Of a stretch of 28,532 bases of DNA, positions 1-11,609 are shown piece after piece. The stretch spans positions 1-28,532 of the forward strand of contig CAXKVV010001314.1 in NCBI GenBank assembly GCA_964058805.1. Reading direction: 5' to 3'. This stretch comes from Schoenoplectus triqueter. Its lineage: Eukaryota; Streptophyta; Magnoliopsida; Poales; Cyperaceae. How positions within the stretch are numbered: position 1 is the first letter of the stretch; every line of letters starts with the position of its first letter. The notes under the pieces are model-generated. The model was not told the DNA's origin, ran no database searches, and saw only the letters and a list, made by a program, of their open reading frames with translations. The translations under genes and the position numbers were made by a program.

Positions 1-595
1 TATGTCTTTTATGTTTTGACAATAACAAATCTTTTCCTTTTCATTTGGAACCAAGGATGATGGCCTGAACGATGATGATTGTGGTTTGTAACGCTAAAGT
101 ATTTATCCCTTCCACATATGAATATCTATCTCCAATTCTATGTACCTTAGTTTAATGTTTATGTTATTTTATAATCCATCTTAAAAAAAATCCCTTCTGT
201 GATTTTCAGGAGAAATTAGGCGTACCAACGTGATTGTACAAGTTAAATTGCATGTTATTCACAATAAGTTGGCCATTTCAGTAGTTTGGGAATAGCATAC
301 AGAATAGATCACTGAGAAGACGTTGCATTGCTATAACTTGTTTACTATGAAGCCATATATTTGTATATGTCCAGGTTTGACCAAATTTTGTATCTATTGA
401 TTATGAAAAAAGAGAGTGGTTTATTCCTAGTTAGTGTTGGCCCATTGATAAATCATATCCATGCCCCATAACTATAAATCAGATAGGTACATGTCATAAC
501 CTCCTCTTTGATCTGGTACCAGTTTAGATAGCACAACAAGCTAGATAGAAAGAGGCGCTACTCAGCAACAGTTCTACGAAACCTTTCTTCTTGTA

Positions 596-1020
596 CTAGC
601 AATATACTCGCGCGTTGCAGCGGACTATTTTATTTAAACATTCACATTGATCTAATATTAAATTATAAATTCACCAAATTATTCCAGCATATATTATCAC
701 CATTAATTTCTTACCAAATATGTATAAGGTTGCTAATCATAGCGCATATCTTAAGTCTTAAATTAAAATTTTATATCATAACATAAATAGAAAGATATTG
801 AGTATTCTAATTTGTAAATCATGTGCATAAATGGAAATAATAGTATAGATGGGAAAGAAATGGAGAGAAAGAGGGGGATCAATGGACTCGATTACATACA
901 TTCGATCAACCAAAAATAGATATTATCCGTCTAATTTTGGAATAAAATGGGTATAATAAAAAAATACCATGACAAAAAATGGACCATCCAATTCTTAGCT
1001 GCTTTATATAATAGTATAGA
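596..1020 (-). mobile_element. Non-autonomous Helitron, copy 1 (425 bp)
   Basis: On the minus strand the element begins TCTATACTATTATATAAAG and ends CTAG. A GC-rich motif (GCTGCAACGCGCGAG) lies just before the 3' end. It sits between A (5') and T (3'), which is the Helitron insertion rule. It shares both ends and much of its interior with the copy at 15569-16037 and has no coding capacity. The predicted 3' hairpin is weak. Confidence 0.8.
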
Positions 1021-4000
1021 TTTGTTATTTTGCTTCTTCCATTTCTTATAGATTTTATTGTATAAATTGTGACGAAATAAAAAGAGGGTCTGGAAGAACT
1101 TCTCAGGTAATTGTTTGTATCTCACCCTTTCTAGTAGTAAGCATTTCTATGTTCAATTATCAAAAGTACAAACATAACCTTGGGTGCTGATTTTTTCCTT
1201 GGTCAGGGAGACCAACACGAGGCCACCTTCAAATTTTGATTTACAGTAAATGTGTTGGCAAGGCCAAGGGCGGTGGCTACAGCTTATCAGGACCCCTGGA
1301 TATCGATCCGTATGTTCTGTTTTAATGGTTATATGGTCGATGCTCAGGCCTGAAGGGAAGATTTCTCTTTATTGTTATGTCGCAATTTGATAGTACAATA
1401 ATTTATATTACTTTACCACTTTGCTTTGAAACTAGACACTGCTGTGGATTGAGGCAATGAGCCACGTGTGGATAAGTTACTCCATCCAAGGCTCTGAAGG
1501 AAAGAAATTTCATTTCTTGCATATGCTCGAGCAAAGATAAGTATAAACTTTTTATTAAACCATTATTGTTTTTCACCAGTAAGCCTCAAACTTATTTTTT
1601 TTCTGTTATCAATTACCTGTCTTTCTTGTTTTCATTTGAACTGAAGGATGGTGATTGGTGCTTCTGGTGCTGAAAGGTATGTCCTTTTGTGATGCGAAAG
1701 CAAGCCAACACTAAATAATATGAGGCTGTCAAGGGTAAATTTCAGTATCTTTCTCTCTATTTCTTAAGCACCACCATTGTACAATTATATTAAATTCGAA
1801 ACTGAGCTTATTATAAGAAAATTATGGCGGATTGCAGCTAGGAGCTTCCTTTTGTAAAATAAAAGCATAGACATTGAAACAATAAGTGTGATTAAAAATT
1901 ATGGGCTGAAATGTTGATCTCTTTTTTTCCCTTTTTTTTCCTTTCCCTTGCCTTTTTCTTGAACACAAATGACTTAGTAACAATAAGTGTATGCTTTCTA
2001 TATTAAGGGGTGCATTTGAATACTATTGGAATATTATATTAATACAGTCAACATTGCTTCAGTTCGTTTCTAGTTGTTTTTGAAGCTGAACTTTTATGTT
2101 GCAGCAGAATATTTGCTTTATTATGGTACATTACTTCTTCCCAAAAAAGTTGATGATTTCCTTGATATCACTGGTGCCTACAATAGACATAATAATGCCT
2201 TAATGTCCTGTGATGTCAGTAGCTTTAGAAACAAATCCTTTGCGGTATTGATTGCTAAAAGAAGCTAAAATAATAAAAATACCAAAATTCACCTTCCATA
2301 ATAAATTTCATCATAATCTGGCTTTGCTCATTGGTTGTGAAAAGTTGTGTGATATTCACTTGTTTCCTTCTTTATAGTTTTACACCTTTCGTGGCTGCAT
2401 GGAAAAAAAATGAGGTGACAGACACTTATGAGAACTGGAAATAAAATGGACAGGGATTTCAATTGACATGTGTTCCAATTCAAAGTTAACCTTTATTTTT
2501 GTAATGTTTTTTTTCCTTTTAATAAGGTGGGTGTTGTACTGCATTTTGAGAATTTCATGTGGATATTTTATGTGGTACTGAATAGTTTAGCATTTTTTAT
2601 ATTTGATCAATACTTATGCTTTCCTCATTAACTGATAAAAATTAATCATTGTGATGATGTTTATTTGATTTGGTCTTTTATTTTTTCTTTTTGAACAGTT
2701 CCTGCTGGCTTGTGTCGACTCTGTACGGTGATTTTGTGGAATTCAAGAATCACTTCCAAATCCCAAATTGTAGGTAGCTTTTGTTTTCAAAATAAATTTC
2801 ACGGGCATGAACCCTAATGATGGGATCTAGTTTTGGTGCTTGTTGTTTTGGGACACAGTAGGCTTCGATATTTAAAATATACATTGTATTGTAATAGCAG
2901 TTACCAAGGATTGCACATGCCATTAAACTGAGACTAATATAACATGCAAAAAGTAAATAGATCTCAATTTATAATTAGAAATGTTTTATTGTACAACTAT
3001 TACTAAAATAAAAGATTTATCTAATCTTCTTTTCTTGTTGACAAAATTGCCTCCAGCCTACTGGGACCTTTCGGTAGATTGATTTGATATTTGTTCCCCC
3101 AAGAAAGCTTTTGCGTCTCTTCTTGTGCTTTGGTTAAAAAAACACAAAAATACAGGATACAACACCATAATCTTTATTTTCTTTTGTTCTGTTATATATC
3201 CTTTTCTTGTCTTCAGAATATGCTTCCGTGATCGCTAGGAAAAAAATGGACATACTCATCATACCTTTGGAGCAAAAAAATGCCAAGTTCTGTGCACTAA
3301 AAAAATTGCCAAGCTTTGTGCACTTCAATAATCATTTCAGAAATTAAGAATCAATTCAATTTTTTGGGCATATCTGTTGTTCCTTTTGATTAAGGTGGAT
3401 GAATGTTCCTGAACTTGGCTTTTCATTTTTTTGGGCATATTTTTTTAACTGTTGTTTTTGTTTCATATGATGGATGGTATTTTGGGCTTCCGGTGCTGAA
3501 GGATCGGTCAATTGTGATGTCAAAATAAGACAGTACTTAATAATAGGAGACTGTCAAGGACACTACTCAGGTACTGTTTTGGTATTTTTCTCTATAGTGC
3601 ACAGAGAACCAGATAGAATGAGACATTTCTCAACAACAATTGTGCCTGACCTTTCTTCTATTATTTTTGTTTATGTTTCTTTCATTTCTTAGTGAAATTT
3701 AAAAAAAAAAGGCTGCGGAAGGCACTTCTCGGGTAATTATTCCTCTCTGGTACTTAGCATCGCTATGTCCAATTATCAGAAATACAAAATATAAACGAAG
3801 CACTGTAAAATCTAGACATGCAGATTGCAGCTGGGCACTCGTTTGTTTAGAAGCAGATATTGAATACTGACATTATTTTTGCGATCAATGGCAATTTCCT
3901 ACTATTGGTGCATGTTTTTTATAGGTTTTCATGGACAGAGAGAACAACACAGAGGCACCTTCAACTCTCGATTTACAGGTGGTGCCTCTTTATTTCATTT

Positions 4001-4349
4001 CATTATCTAGCCATTTTATTTTTACAAATGAATGTAGAAGATGTGTATTTACATTATCCGCCTATGTTTTTGGGATGCAGCAGACTTCTTGGAAACATCA
4101 CGTTGCACATACATTAGATCCATCATAATTTAGGTTATTCCTTTGTAAAAGAGCTCTGTTTATATGCAATGAGATTATAGATCTACAAATAGTTATTCGA
4201 AGTGCAATTATTTTTGTTGTAATAAGCAAGTTTAATATAATGACTACAAATTGGGAGTCTAAATTTTGAACTTTTTAGTTTTCAGTATTTATTGGTCCAT
4301 GAAAGATAAATGCTGCTGTTCTTGTATGGAGGCTTGCTAAATGTTGCAG

Positions 4350-4530
4350 TACTGTCCGATGGATTTGGCAAATACATTATTAAATGGTAAACCCAACTTT
4401 CCCAATTATAGCTGACATGTGCAAAGAACTGAACTTCTGGCTTTGCCAGTTTAGCAAGAATCATCCAGAGCTTATGGAGAACTATGAGATAAATGATTCA
4501 GCAGCCAGCATTACATCTCTGACATATTAG
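4350..4530 (+). pseudogene. Exon-like pair of an unrecognised gene (possible 3' coding end)
   Basis: TGTTGCAG|TACTGTCC..AAATG|GTAAACC (4350-4386) and TTTGCCAG|TTTAGCAAG.. (from 4450) look like two exons around a 63-nt intron. One frame of the second reads FSKNHPELMENYEINDSAAS and ends at TAG 4528-4530. That frame cannot be joined to an open frame of the first segment. The frame that can be joined reads LSDGFGKYII, then LARIIQSLW, and stops. Both are protein-like, but neither is convincing. I do not recognise a family. Confidence 0.25.
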
Positions 4531-5370
4531 TTACTGTTGTCCTGTACTAATTCTTCAATTTGTTGTCAGATGAATCAACTTTGCTTCCTGACTGGAGTGA
4601 TGGATGACCTAAACTTTGTTACGTCAGCCAGGTCAATGTGCTGTTCTTATAATTGATTTACATGATTTTTTTCTTGGTCAAATCTTATTCTAGAATTGGG
4701 GGGAAGCACTGCTCATCCATGTTCATATAAATTTTGATTTTCTAAAATTAGAACAAGTATTGGTTCAAAACTGTTGGAGATGGCTTGTTGGATGACTGTT
4801 TGTAGTATCTGTAAGTCACTGTCATGTCTTTGATCTCAATAGCAAGTTCTTTTGAAATTTACTATGTTTTTGTTAATTTTGTTTTAAGCGGGAATGGGGC
4901 AGGCAGGCAGGAGAATAAACAGATGAAATAGCAATGGCGATGTTTATGCAAAGTTCCCAGAATATGAGTGTTTTTGTAATCATTCTTTTCAAGTCTTCTT
5001 TATTATTGTGTTGTGAAATATCTTGTATTTTTCAAGGTTTCATTGTTAACTACCTTAATTTGACCTACATGACTAGTTAGATATTTTCTTTTCTTTTGTG
5101 GAATTGTAATGCCTACTCCATGACCTTTTTTGCTGACATATTAGTTACTTTCTGTTTAGCAATATTACAATCACCCCTTGCTTTTCGTGGTAACAATTAC
5201 AGAGTTTATTGTTCTGGGCTTAACATGCAATGAAGAGTTTAAGCATTGACTGATATAACAAAGCAAAATTAAAAAAAAAAAAATTGGGTATGTTATCAGA
5301 AGAGTTTATCTCATTTCAGTTGGCAGGAGCTGAGGGCAGTGGCGACATCTTATAGGAAGCGCTTGGGTAG

Positions 5371-6830
5371 ATGCTGGCTTGGAATCACTAAAAGATTAGT
5401 GGCTTCTAAACTTTTTCTGTATTATTTTTTTATATCAGGAAGAGAATAAAAAGCTTGGTAGTTTGATGTCTAAATAAGTTTCCACTCACATGGACTAATT
5501 GATAGAATCAAGTTATCTCCCCAATTAAAAGAATGAATTATTATTTAATAATTTTTCTGAACTTCACACAAACTGAAATTCTCCTGACCATATTATTTAA
5601 TCATAGTGAATACTGGTCATGGCTCCTTATTCTGCTCATGTGCTGGCTTTCTCCTAATCTGTCCATATATTGTCATGCATTTATTTGCCAGTTAACTAGT
5701 CTGTGACGTCAACTTGGATGCTCATGTAGTCTGGTGATTTTTCTTTGCTATGACCTTTTTTGCTGAGGTTATGCTCTCCATATCAGTTTGTTCCTAGGTT
5801 GGTCGAGCCACTGTTAGATAATTGTCAAGTTTGAAAAGAGAAGTTTCGCTGTGACTGAGACACTGTGCTGATCTCTCAACGTTTTCCTGTTAGGTTGTGA
5901 GGCACAAAACCTTCTCTGTGATATACTGGGAGGTCACCTCCAGATCTTCAAATGCCATTCTACATTTATCTAGATGTCAGATTTGTATCAGTACATGGAT
6001 AAGGTTTCAGTTCTTTTTTTTTTAATTTGTACTTTCACTGAGTCATTGTTTTACCTCTTAAAGTTTTAATTTAAAATAGCAAATAAGACCAACTTGTATT
6101 TTTCAAGGTTCATACCATTCCGTTCAGGTTATTTTTAAATTCTCATGTTTTTCCAGAGAAAATTGCTACAAGGAATGTTTGCTTTTGCCCCTCAATTTGC
6201 ACATGAGAAATGTGCCGAACATTGGACATCTGTTAGCATGTGGACTGATTTGACTTTTGATGTCTGGTAATCGGAGAATTTTATATGTTAAAAGAGCCTC
6301 TTTTTTTATTTGTCTCACGCCAGTAGCTGTTTATTGGATTGTAAAATTTCAGAAACAATGCATCTTATTAGCAGAGGTACCACTTGAGAATTGCAATAAC
6401 CAGTCAACAGGTGATGTGCTCCCTGTTATTGAAGTCGGAGCTCTTTTTTTAGATTGTGGTGCTATGGGAGCGTCCTCCACTGGTTGCTATTTGCTTTCTT
6501 TCTTTATTTTTTTGTCGACGGTGAGAAGTGGTAACAACAGTCCAGGACGGCAGGGTCACAGTGGCTCAAACTACCCATGGAGTCAACTCACAGCAGGTCC
6601 CATGAAGACACATAAATTATGTAATCAAGCATTATTGATGATAATCTCAATCGTTCAACTTTTTTAAGAAAATTATGTAATCAAGCATGATAAATACGTG
6701 TGTTTGTGCATGAGTATTTGTCGCATGGTGCTCCCCTTTGGTCCTCTCCCTAGATGATTTTTGTATAAATCTCAGCATGCTACTATTATTAAAAAAAATC
6801 AAATATGACCAAATATATTTAACTTGCACA
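5371..6830. other. Region without a recognisable gene; one 136-codon open frame
   Basis: Short phrases here echo sequence further left: TATGACCTTTTTTGCTGA (5750) with CATGACCTTTTTTGCTGA (5119), and CTTGTATTTTTCAAGGTT at 5023 and 6094. The plus-strand frame 6257-6667 stays open for 136 codons. Its C-terminal part (SGNNSPGRQGHSGSNYPWSQ) is more protein-like than the hydrophobic N-terminal part, so part of it could be a relic exon. No homologue is recognised and no clear splice model emerges. Confidence 0.3.
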
Positions 6831-7390
6831 TGGTTTTGTTCGTGTTAAGGTGTCTCATCTCTCCCAACACATGCTAGATGTGACACGTGACAGGTTATGC
6901 GTGTTTACAAGTGTTAAAACAGTGCAATTGAAAGACACATGTAACGTGCACGTACAAATATGTCATGTGTCAAACACACATATGTATTTGTATTTACACG
7001 TGCGTGTTGAAGTGCCGAAACCTTTAGTAATTCCCTCGAGGTATTTGTTTAGTTTGTTCGAAGCGAATCATATATATACATACACTATTTTCATACAACA
7101 GATACAACAGATACAACAGATTTTGGCATATCGCATGACATAAGAGCTCCGAAAATAGCTCACAACCAGATATATAGGATCAGGATATAGCAAAATTTTA
7201 GGTCAAGGTCAGGTGCTTACCAAAATACCCAGCAAAATAAGTACACGGTGAAACACTGTCAGAGAGGCAGCTCAGCAAAAATTCTCATTTTTAAAAGCAA
7301 AACCAATTGTTTCTAATACCCATATATCATGTCTCTTCTTTTCCCTATAACGAAAATTGGAAATTAATCAGAGAAATTTTAAGACTTGGC
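6831..7390. other. 3' flank of the MSI4-like gene with a G-box-like, repeat-rich stretch
   Basis: About 6836-7010 is dense in CACGTG/ACACATG/GTGTT words, including GACACGTGAC near 6883. It resembles the degenerate GTGTCGTGTT-type repeats common in plant genomes. From about 7144 to 7390 the sequence is probably the 3' UTR of the minus-strand gene; no clear polyadenylation signal stands out. Confidence 0.35.
7093..7119 (+). repeat. Short tandem repeat (ATACAACAG)x3
   Basis: Three perfect copies of a 9-bp unit lie downstream of the MSI4-like stop codon. This is a simple minisatellite with no coding meaning. Confidence 0.9.
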
Positions 7391-10300
7391 TTAGGGGCCG
7401 CATGTAGTCAGGTATTCCTTGAATTGGTTTAGCTCAGCTACAACCTCTTTTTCAGGCCTATATATCAGGTCCATCATGCGCCAAATCTGTACATCAACGC
7501 AACAAATGTATCAAATTCACTACCCTCCGTGTGAGAGAGAGTGTGTTGTGCCTGAGAGAGGGAGAGAGAGAGAGTGCCTGTAAGGTACCGCCACCGTGAC
7601 CTCCAGTTTTGGTTGCATCATCAGAGATGCTAGCAATGGTCCAAGGTTCAATAGGGTTCCAGTGAAAATCCACAATTGAGGCTCTGCAATTTATACCAAG
7701 AATGTTTATGACATTCCAATCTAACATCATTAGAAAGTTTGTTCAATACACTCCAATGAACAGACTTAATATTTTTGAACCAATTTAAACCAACCCAACT
7801 AATATAGAAACGTTTTGAACTTACTGGGGGAGAATTTTTCCATAACAGGTAATAGTTTGGTAAAACTTCCAAATTCTGAAAGGATGCACAAAATGCAATC
7901 ATCAGTACCTATGACCAGAATGTTTAAAGAATAGACCAGGAGGCGCTGGCCTTCTTTTTGCACTTGTATTTTCACTATTGTTCCCGACCTAAATATAGTA
8001 ATAATAATTAAAGCTGAGATTTGTAATCACAAATAAATAACATAATTGTAGTTAAATAAAATGAATGCTATGCTAACTTCAATTCGATGACCTTTTCATA
8101 ATCCCAGATGTTCAAGAAGCCATCCTCAGCAGAGCTAGCAAATACAGATGCCTTGTCAGGACACCACTACAGTAAACCAAGAAAGCAAATCCAACATTAA
8201 AAGTGCTTGACTGCTTGCAATTGCAATTGAATAGCTTCGTGCCATTTGCAAATAACATCAAGGTACTAAAACAAAATGACAGTTGAAGTGATTAATTTTC
8301 CTTCATTTTTCCATCTAATATAGGTCGATTAATTGAATTTCTAACAATCCTTGCTTAATTGTAGCCCATTTATGGAAACTGCGAGTTCCACAATAAATCT
8401 GGCAACATTTAATAGAATATTATTAAGGAAAAACCAAAGTTATTCAAACAAATCAGGAAGTTACGGGTCAGTTTGTAATGTGAGAAAGGTGGAGTGTCAT
8501 CTTCAAAGCCAACATTGCAGGTAAATTTCGACACAAATGCAATGCAACAAAATGAGCACTAGGAATCATTGGTTCTTTGAGACTGCTACTTATCAAAAAA
8601 AAAAAGCAAGATAAGCATTAGCTGATTAACAATATTACTCTACCTGGGCGGTCAAAATAGCATGTTCGTGGCCTTTGAACTTGTGAACTGGTGAAGCAAC
8701 CCCATGAGAAATCAGCTTACGGCGATCAAACATACACAATGTTTTATCAGCGGACCTAAAACAAAAGAAGTCAAGAAAAAAATCGCAATTCAAATTCATG
8801 GGAAGTGTGCAATTAGTTCAGAGAAGAGGCATATAACCTACCCAGTGAGAATAAGGTTGGCATTGTGTGTATTCCAGTCTACACAGTGAACATCTGCATC
8901 ATGTGCTTTCTCAACCTAAAAAATCCAAAATTTTAAATAGCTCAGATAAAATGCATGTCATGGAAATCAAAGTATATAACATGTCACGACATGGTGATGA
9001 TCATCGTTGAAAATACTATTAATATCATTTTTGTCCATCATTGAAATACCACTACATGATTATATGTACTCTTAAAACTAAAATATTATATTATGACTTG
9101 AAATTTATACATGCTAGAAAGAGCCACAGAGAGACCTTAACAACAGGAGCATTCCCAGAGCGAATATCCCAGAGAATGAGGCAAGAATCATCACTGACAC
9201 TACAAAACTCCGATGCACTAATTAAACCACCGTAAAAAGGAAAAACAAAATAATTAATACTGGACTTCACTAAAGACCCTAAACTTAAAGATGGTTTAAG
9301 CACCTAGAGGGACAGAACTGAACATCTTCCACGGTTGCATCATGGCCTTCAAATACTCCACGAGGACCTAATTTTGGATTTTGTTTTGTGACACGAGAAC
9401 TACTTCCTGACTTATTCACTCCAAGAGAAGTGATAAGGTCTTGTATACTCCACAGCACAACACACTTATCATGCCCTACATTTTTCAAAAAAACATCCCC
9501 ATGTTAAATTTTCAATCGAAATCGAATGAGTTTCAAATTTTCAATTGAAGAAACACACAACGAACCTCCTGAAAGTACAAAGGGTTCAATAGGACTCAAG
9601 CCAAGTGCAAATTGAGCATTTTCTTTGTGACCTATCAATATCTGCATACAAAGAAATTCTAAATTTATATATTGGTTGGAAAAAAGTTATTTGAAATTAA
9701 AATCTGCAGTTATTACGAACACTAAAATGTGCTAACAGACCACATCAGGACGAGACTCAGGAGCTCCAGCAACAGAGTGGCAATTTGGCTGAGCCTCCAG
9801 ATCCCATATAAATACCTAATATCAAAACAAGAGTTCAAATAAATACATAAAAGAATTGCTACAAATATAATAAAAAGAGATATCCCCTAGATACATCAGG
9901 ACTGTCAGTATGTGTTGCCACTATTTTACTGTTTTGTGGTAGCTCTCTGATTCTGTTGACCTGTACATGACACGGAAGCTTTTTAATTTAATCGAAGTGA
10001 AAGGTTTGAATTTATTTTTTTATCAAAAGAATATGGTTTTAAGAGATACCTCTCCTGGATGTATCAGAGTCTTGTATTTCCTCACAAAAGGTGATGGTGC
10101 TTCTTCATTGAACTGAAAGTTGGGAAATTTTAACAAAGAAGTCAAGCTAGAAGTTAAACGACATATGCAAATTATTAGTATATATGTGCCAACAAAATAT
10201 GTTAGTCCATGAAAGAAAAGAATCTGCAATCTACCTCAGAAATATGTTCAGCAGCTGCAACTCTTGGTTTCACAACATCACAATTTAAGATTATCAGAGT

Positions 10301-11609
10301 ATTTGGAAAACAGCCTTCAGTCTAAAAAATGAGAAAAGATGATGTAAGAACAACAACAATAATGATAATAATAACTGAAATAAAAGAAATGTTTTTTTAT
10401 TGAAATATGAAATATAGATTATCTCAAAGACTCAAACAATATAAGAAATATAAATCAGAGGTATCTATTCCTGCTCCGAGAGATATAGACGCTGGCAGTT
10501 TTTGTATTCCCCTTGTTCAATCTGTGGGCCCCATCTATAATCAACAAAATCAGTGAATTTATGATGTAATATTCTGACTAAAGAAAAAAATATTATAGAA
10601 AAAGGTTCATTTGCTTTGCATCTACAAAACTTAACAAGAATAACTGTTTGCAATGTATCAAGGGAATATAACAATTCAAAAAATTGTATATTTTTTCTGG
10701 ATCTAAGCATAAGAATATTCACAACCATAAAAAGTAGGGCTGAAGGGCAGCGGATAGATTCCCATATACTGAAAAACACAGAGGTGTAAATAGAAAAGAA
10801 CATGAATCTAAGATGCTTCATGCATGTAATAGAACAGGGATGAGGACACTGCTCTGATGTATATCCTTGAAAATAAATTAAATCTAGAGGATGATAATAT
10901 TTAGTCAAGGATAAACTATATTAATGCAGATCTAACAAAAATGCATTCATTACTGATAAGAAAATCTCAAATCAGACAGAACTTCAGGAAAATACAAGAT
11001 TTACAGGAGTGTCCAAAACCTAAAACTCTTAAAAGTAATTTCCGAAACATCTAAATATCCTAAGGCGCAAATAATGCTGAATGTTTCGACAAAAATAAAC
11101 TCCATTAGATAGAGGTCTAACAAATTTTAAATGCGCTCATTACTAATAAGAACATTCTCGAATCAGAAATGTAGTATAATAGGGAGATCTGATGAGGAAC
11201 TACAACGCTAAAAAGTTATTTTCCAAAACATCTGAGCTTTTTTAAGCACAATTTACGATAAATTTTGCAAAGTGTAAAGATCGGAATAGCATAAACAAGA
11301 AGTGCAAGAATTTAAGCAATTTCTCCACTTGAAACGAAAGCAGTGAAAACAGAGAACCAAAACCCCAAACGAACTACGTACACATGACCGATGACGTCAA
11401 AATCCCTAGCAACAAATAAATCTATGATAACAAACAGAGGAATTAGATAGAAAATGAAAATCAGATACATGAGCATACCGACAAGAGAGAGAAGGCCAGA
11501 CGATTTTGTGGTTAGCGAACCAGTCGTAGATAACTGGTACGAGAGACTTCCATCGCTGGTGCCCCTCGTCTACGCTCAATGCTGCATCCGACCCCTCGCT
11601 TTTACTCAT
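7391..11609 (-). CDS. MSI4: MSI4/FVE-like WD40 histone-binding protein, 15 exons, 452 aa
   Basis: Exons, 5' to 3' on the minus strand: 11609-11479, 10534-10471, 10321-10235, 10112-10050, 9960-9895, 9815-9741, 9641-9566, 9475-9304, 9217-9136, 8915-8842, 8755-8644, 8166-8092, 7988-7909, 7683-7578, 7486-7391. They sum to 1359 nt, one open frame plus TAA. Residues 19-45 are the N-terminal histone-H4-binding helix region, ending in WPSLSCRW (38-45). WD40 blades follow, with VFIWD (138-142), VVLWS (193-197), LILWD (258-262), CMFDRR (304-309), NIWDY (353-357) and TLQIWRM (419-425). The order and wording match plant MSI4/FVE, a nuclear RBBP4/7-like subunit of histone deacetylase and Polycomb-type complexes that represses FLC-type genes. 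The start is the first in-frame ATG; the frame stays open upstream but has no earlier ATG. Arabidopsis FVE is about 507 aa; this protein lacks its long basic N-terminal extension. Introns 2 (GA-AG) and 14 (GC-AG) are non-canonical; the rest are GT-AG. MSI5 or another paralogue is possible. Confidence 0.93.
7487..7577 (-). other. Intron 14 of the MSI4-like gene, GC-AG type with a GA-rich tract
   Basis: The conserved TLQ-IWRM junction places the donor at CAG|GCACTCTC and the acceptor at GATGTACAG. GC-AG is the commonest minor variant of U2 introns. The intron is only 91 nt and its 5' half is a near-continuous run of GAGA/CTCT (about 7528-7576). Confidence 0.8.
10322..10470 (-). other. Intron 2 of the MSI4-like gene with a GA-AG boundary
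   Basis: Exon 2 must end after the codons for LSEQ (CAG at 10473-10471), because the next exon begins in frame with TEGCFPNT, as in MSI4 proteins. The base pair after CAG is GA (CAG|GAATAGATACC), not GT, and the acceptor is a normal TTTTTTAG. An in-frame TAG lies 4-6 nt into the intron, so retention truncates the protein at about 66 residues. The only nearby upstream GT, in CAGC|GTCTAT, breaks the frame. Possible readings are a true GA-AG intron, a mutation, or a base error. Confidence 0.7.

Larger units (their letters stand above)
30..5370 (+). repeat. Diverged tandem copies of an unrecognised segment
   Basis: Blocks recur in the same order and direction. Examples: TTTTCATTTGAA..AAGGATGG near 38, 1630 and 3458; GGTGCTGAA near 1668 and 3492; CAGATAGAA..CAACAACA..CCTTTCTTCT near 541 and 3610; ACTTCTCAGGTAATT at 1099 and ACTTCTCGGGTAATT at 3723; CACCTTCAA..GATTTACAG at 1219 and 3955; GCGGATTGCAGCT at 1826 versus GCAGATTGCAGCT at 3820. 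The divergence is high, so the duplication is old. It could be a tandemly duplicated decayed gene, a non-coding locus or an old repeat family. No frame runs across the blocks, and I do not recognise a product. Confidence 0.55.

Noticed and set aside
55..100. C/D snoRNA suggested by GATGATG, CTGAA and GATGATGAT
   Set aside because: There is no terminal stem, no properly spaced D box and no guide region that can be supported.
7093..7119. CRISPR-like direct repeats
   Set aside because: Nine-base units with no spacers in plant DNA; a simple tandem repeat.
8070..8092. Alternative donor further into intron 12 of the MSI4-like gene (GAATTGAA|GTTAGC)
   Set aside because: It would insert residues absent from the family and give the wrong phase for exon 13; AAG|GTCATC gives DYEK-VGNN as in relatives.
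10465..10908. A 147-codon minus-strand open frame
   Set aside because: Only its last 21 codons are coding (exon 2 of the MSI4-like gene); the rest is intron 1 read through.
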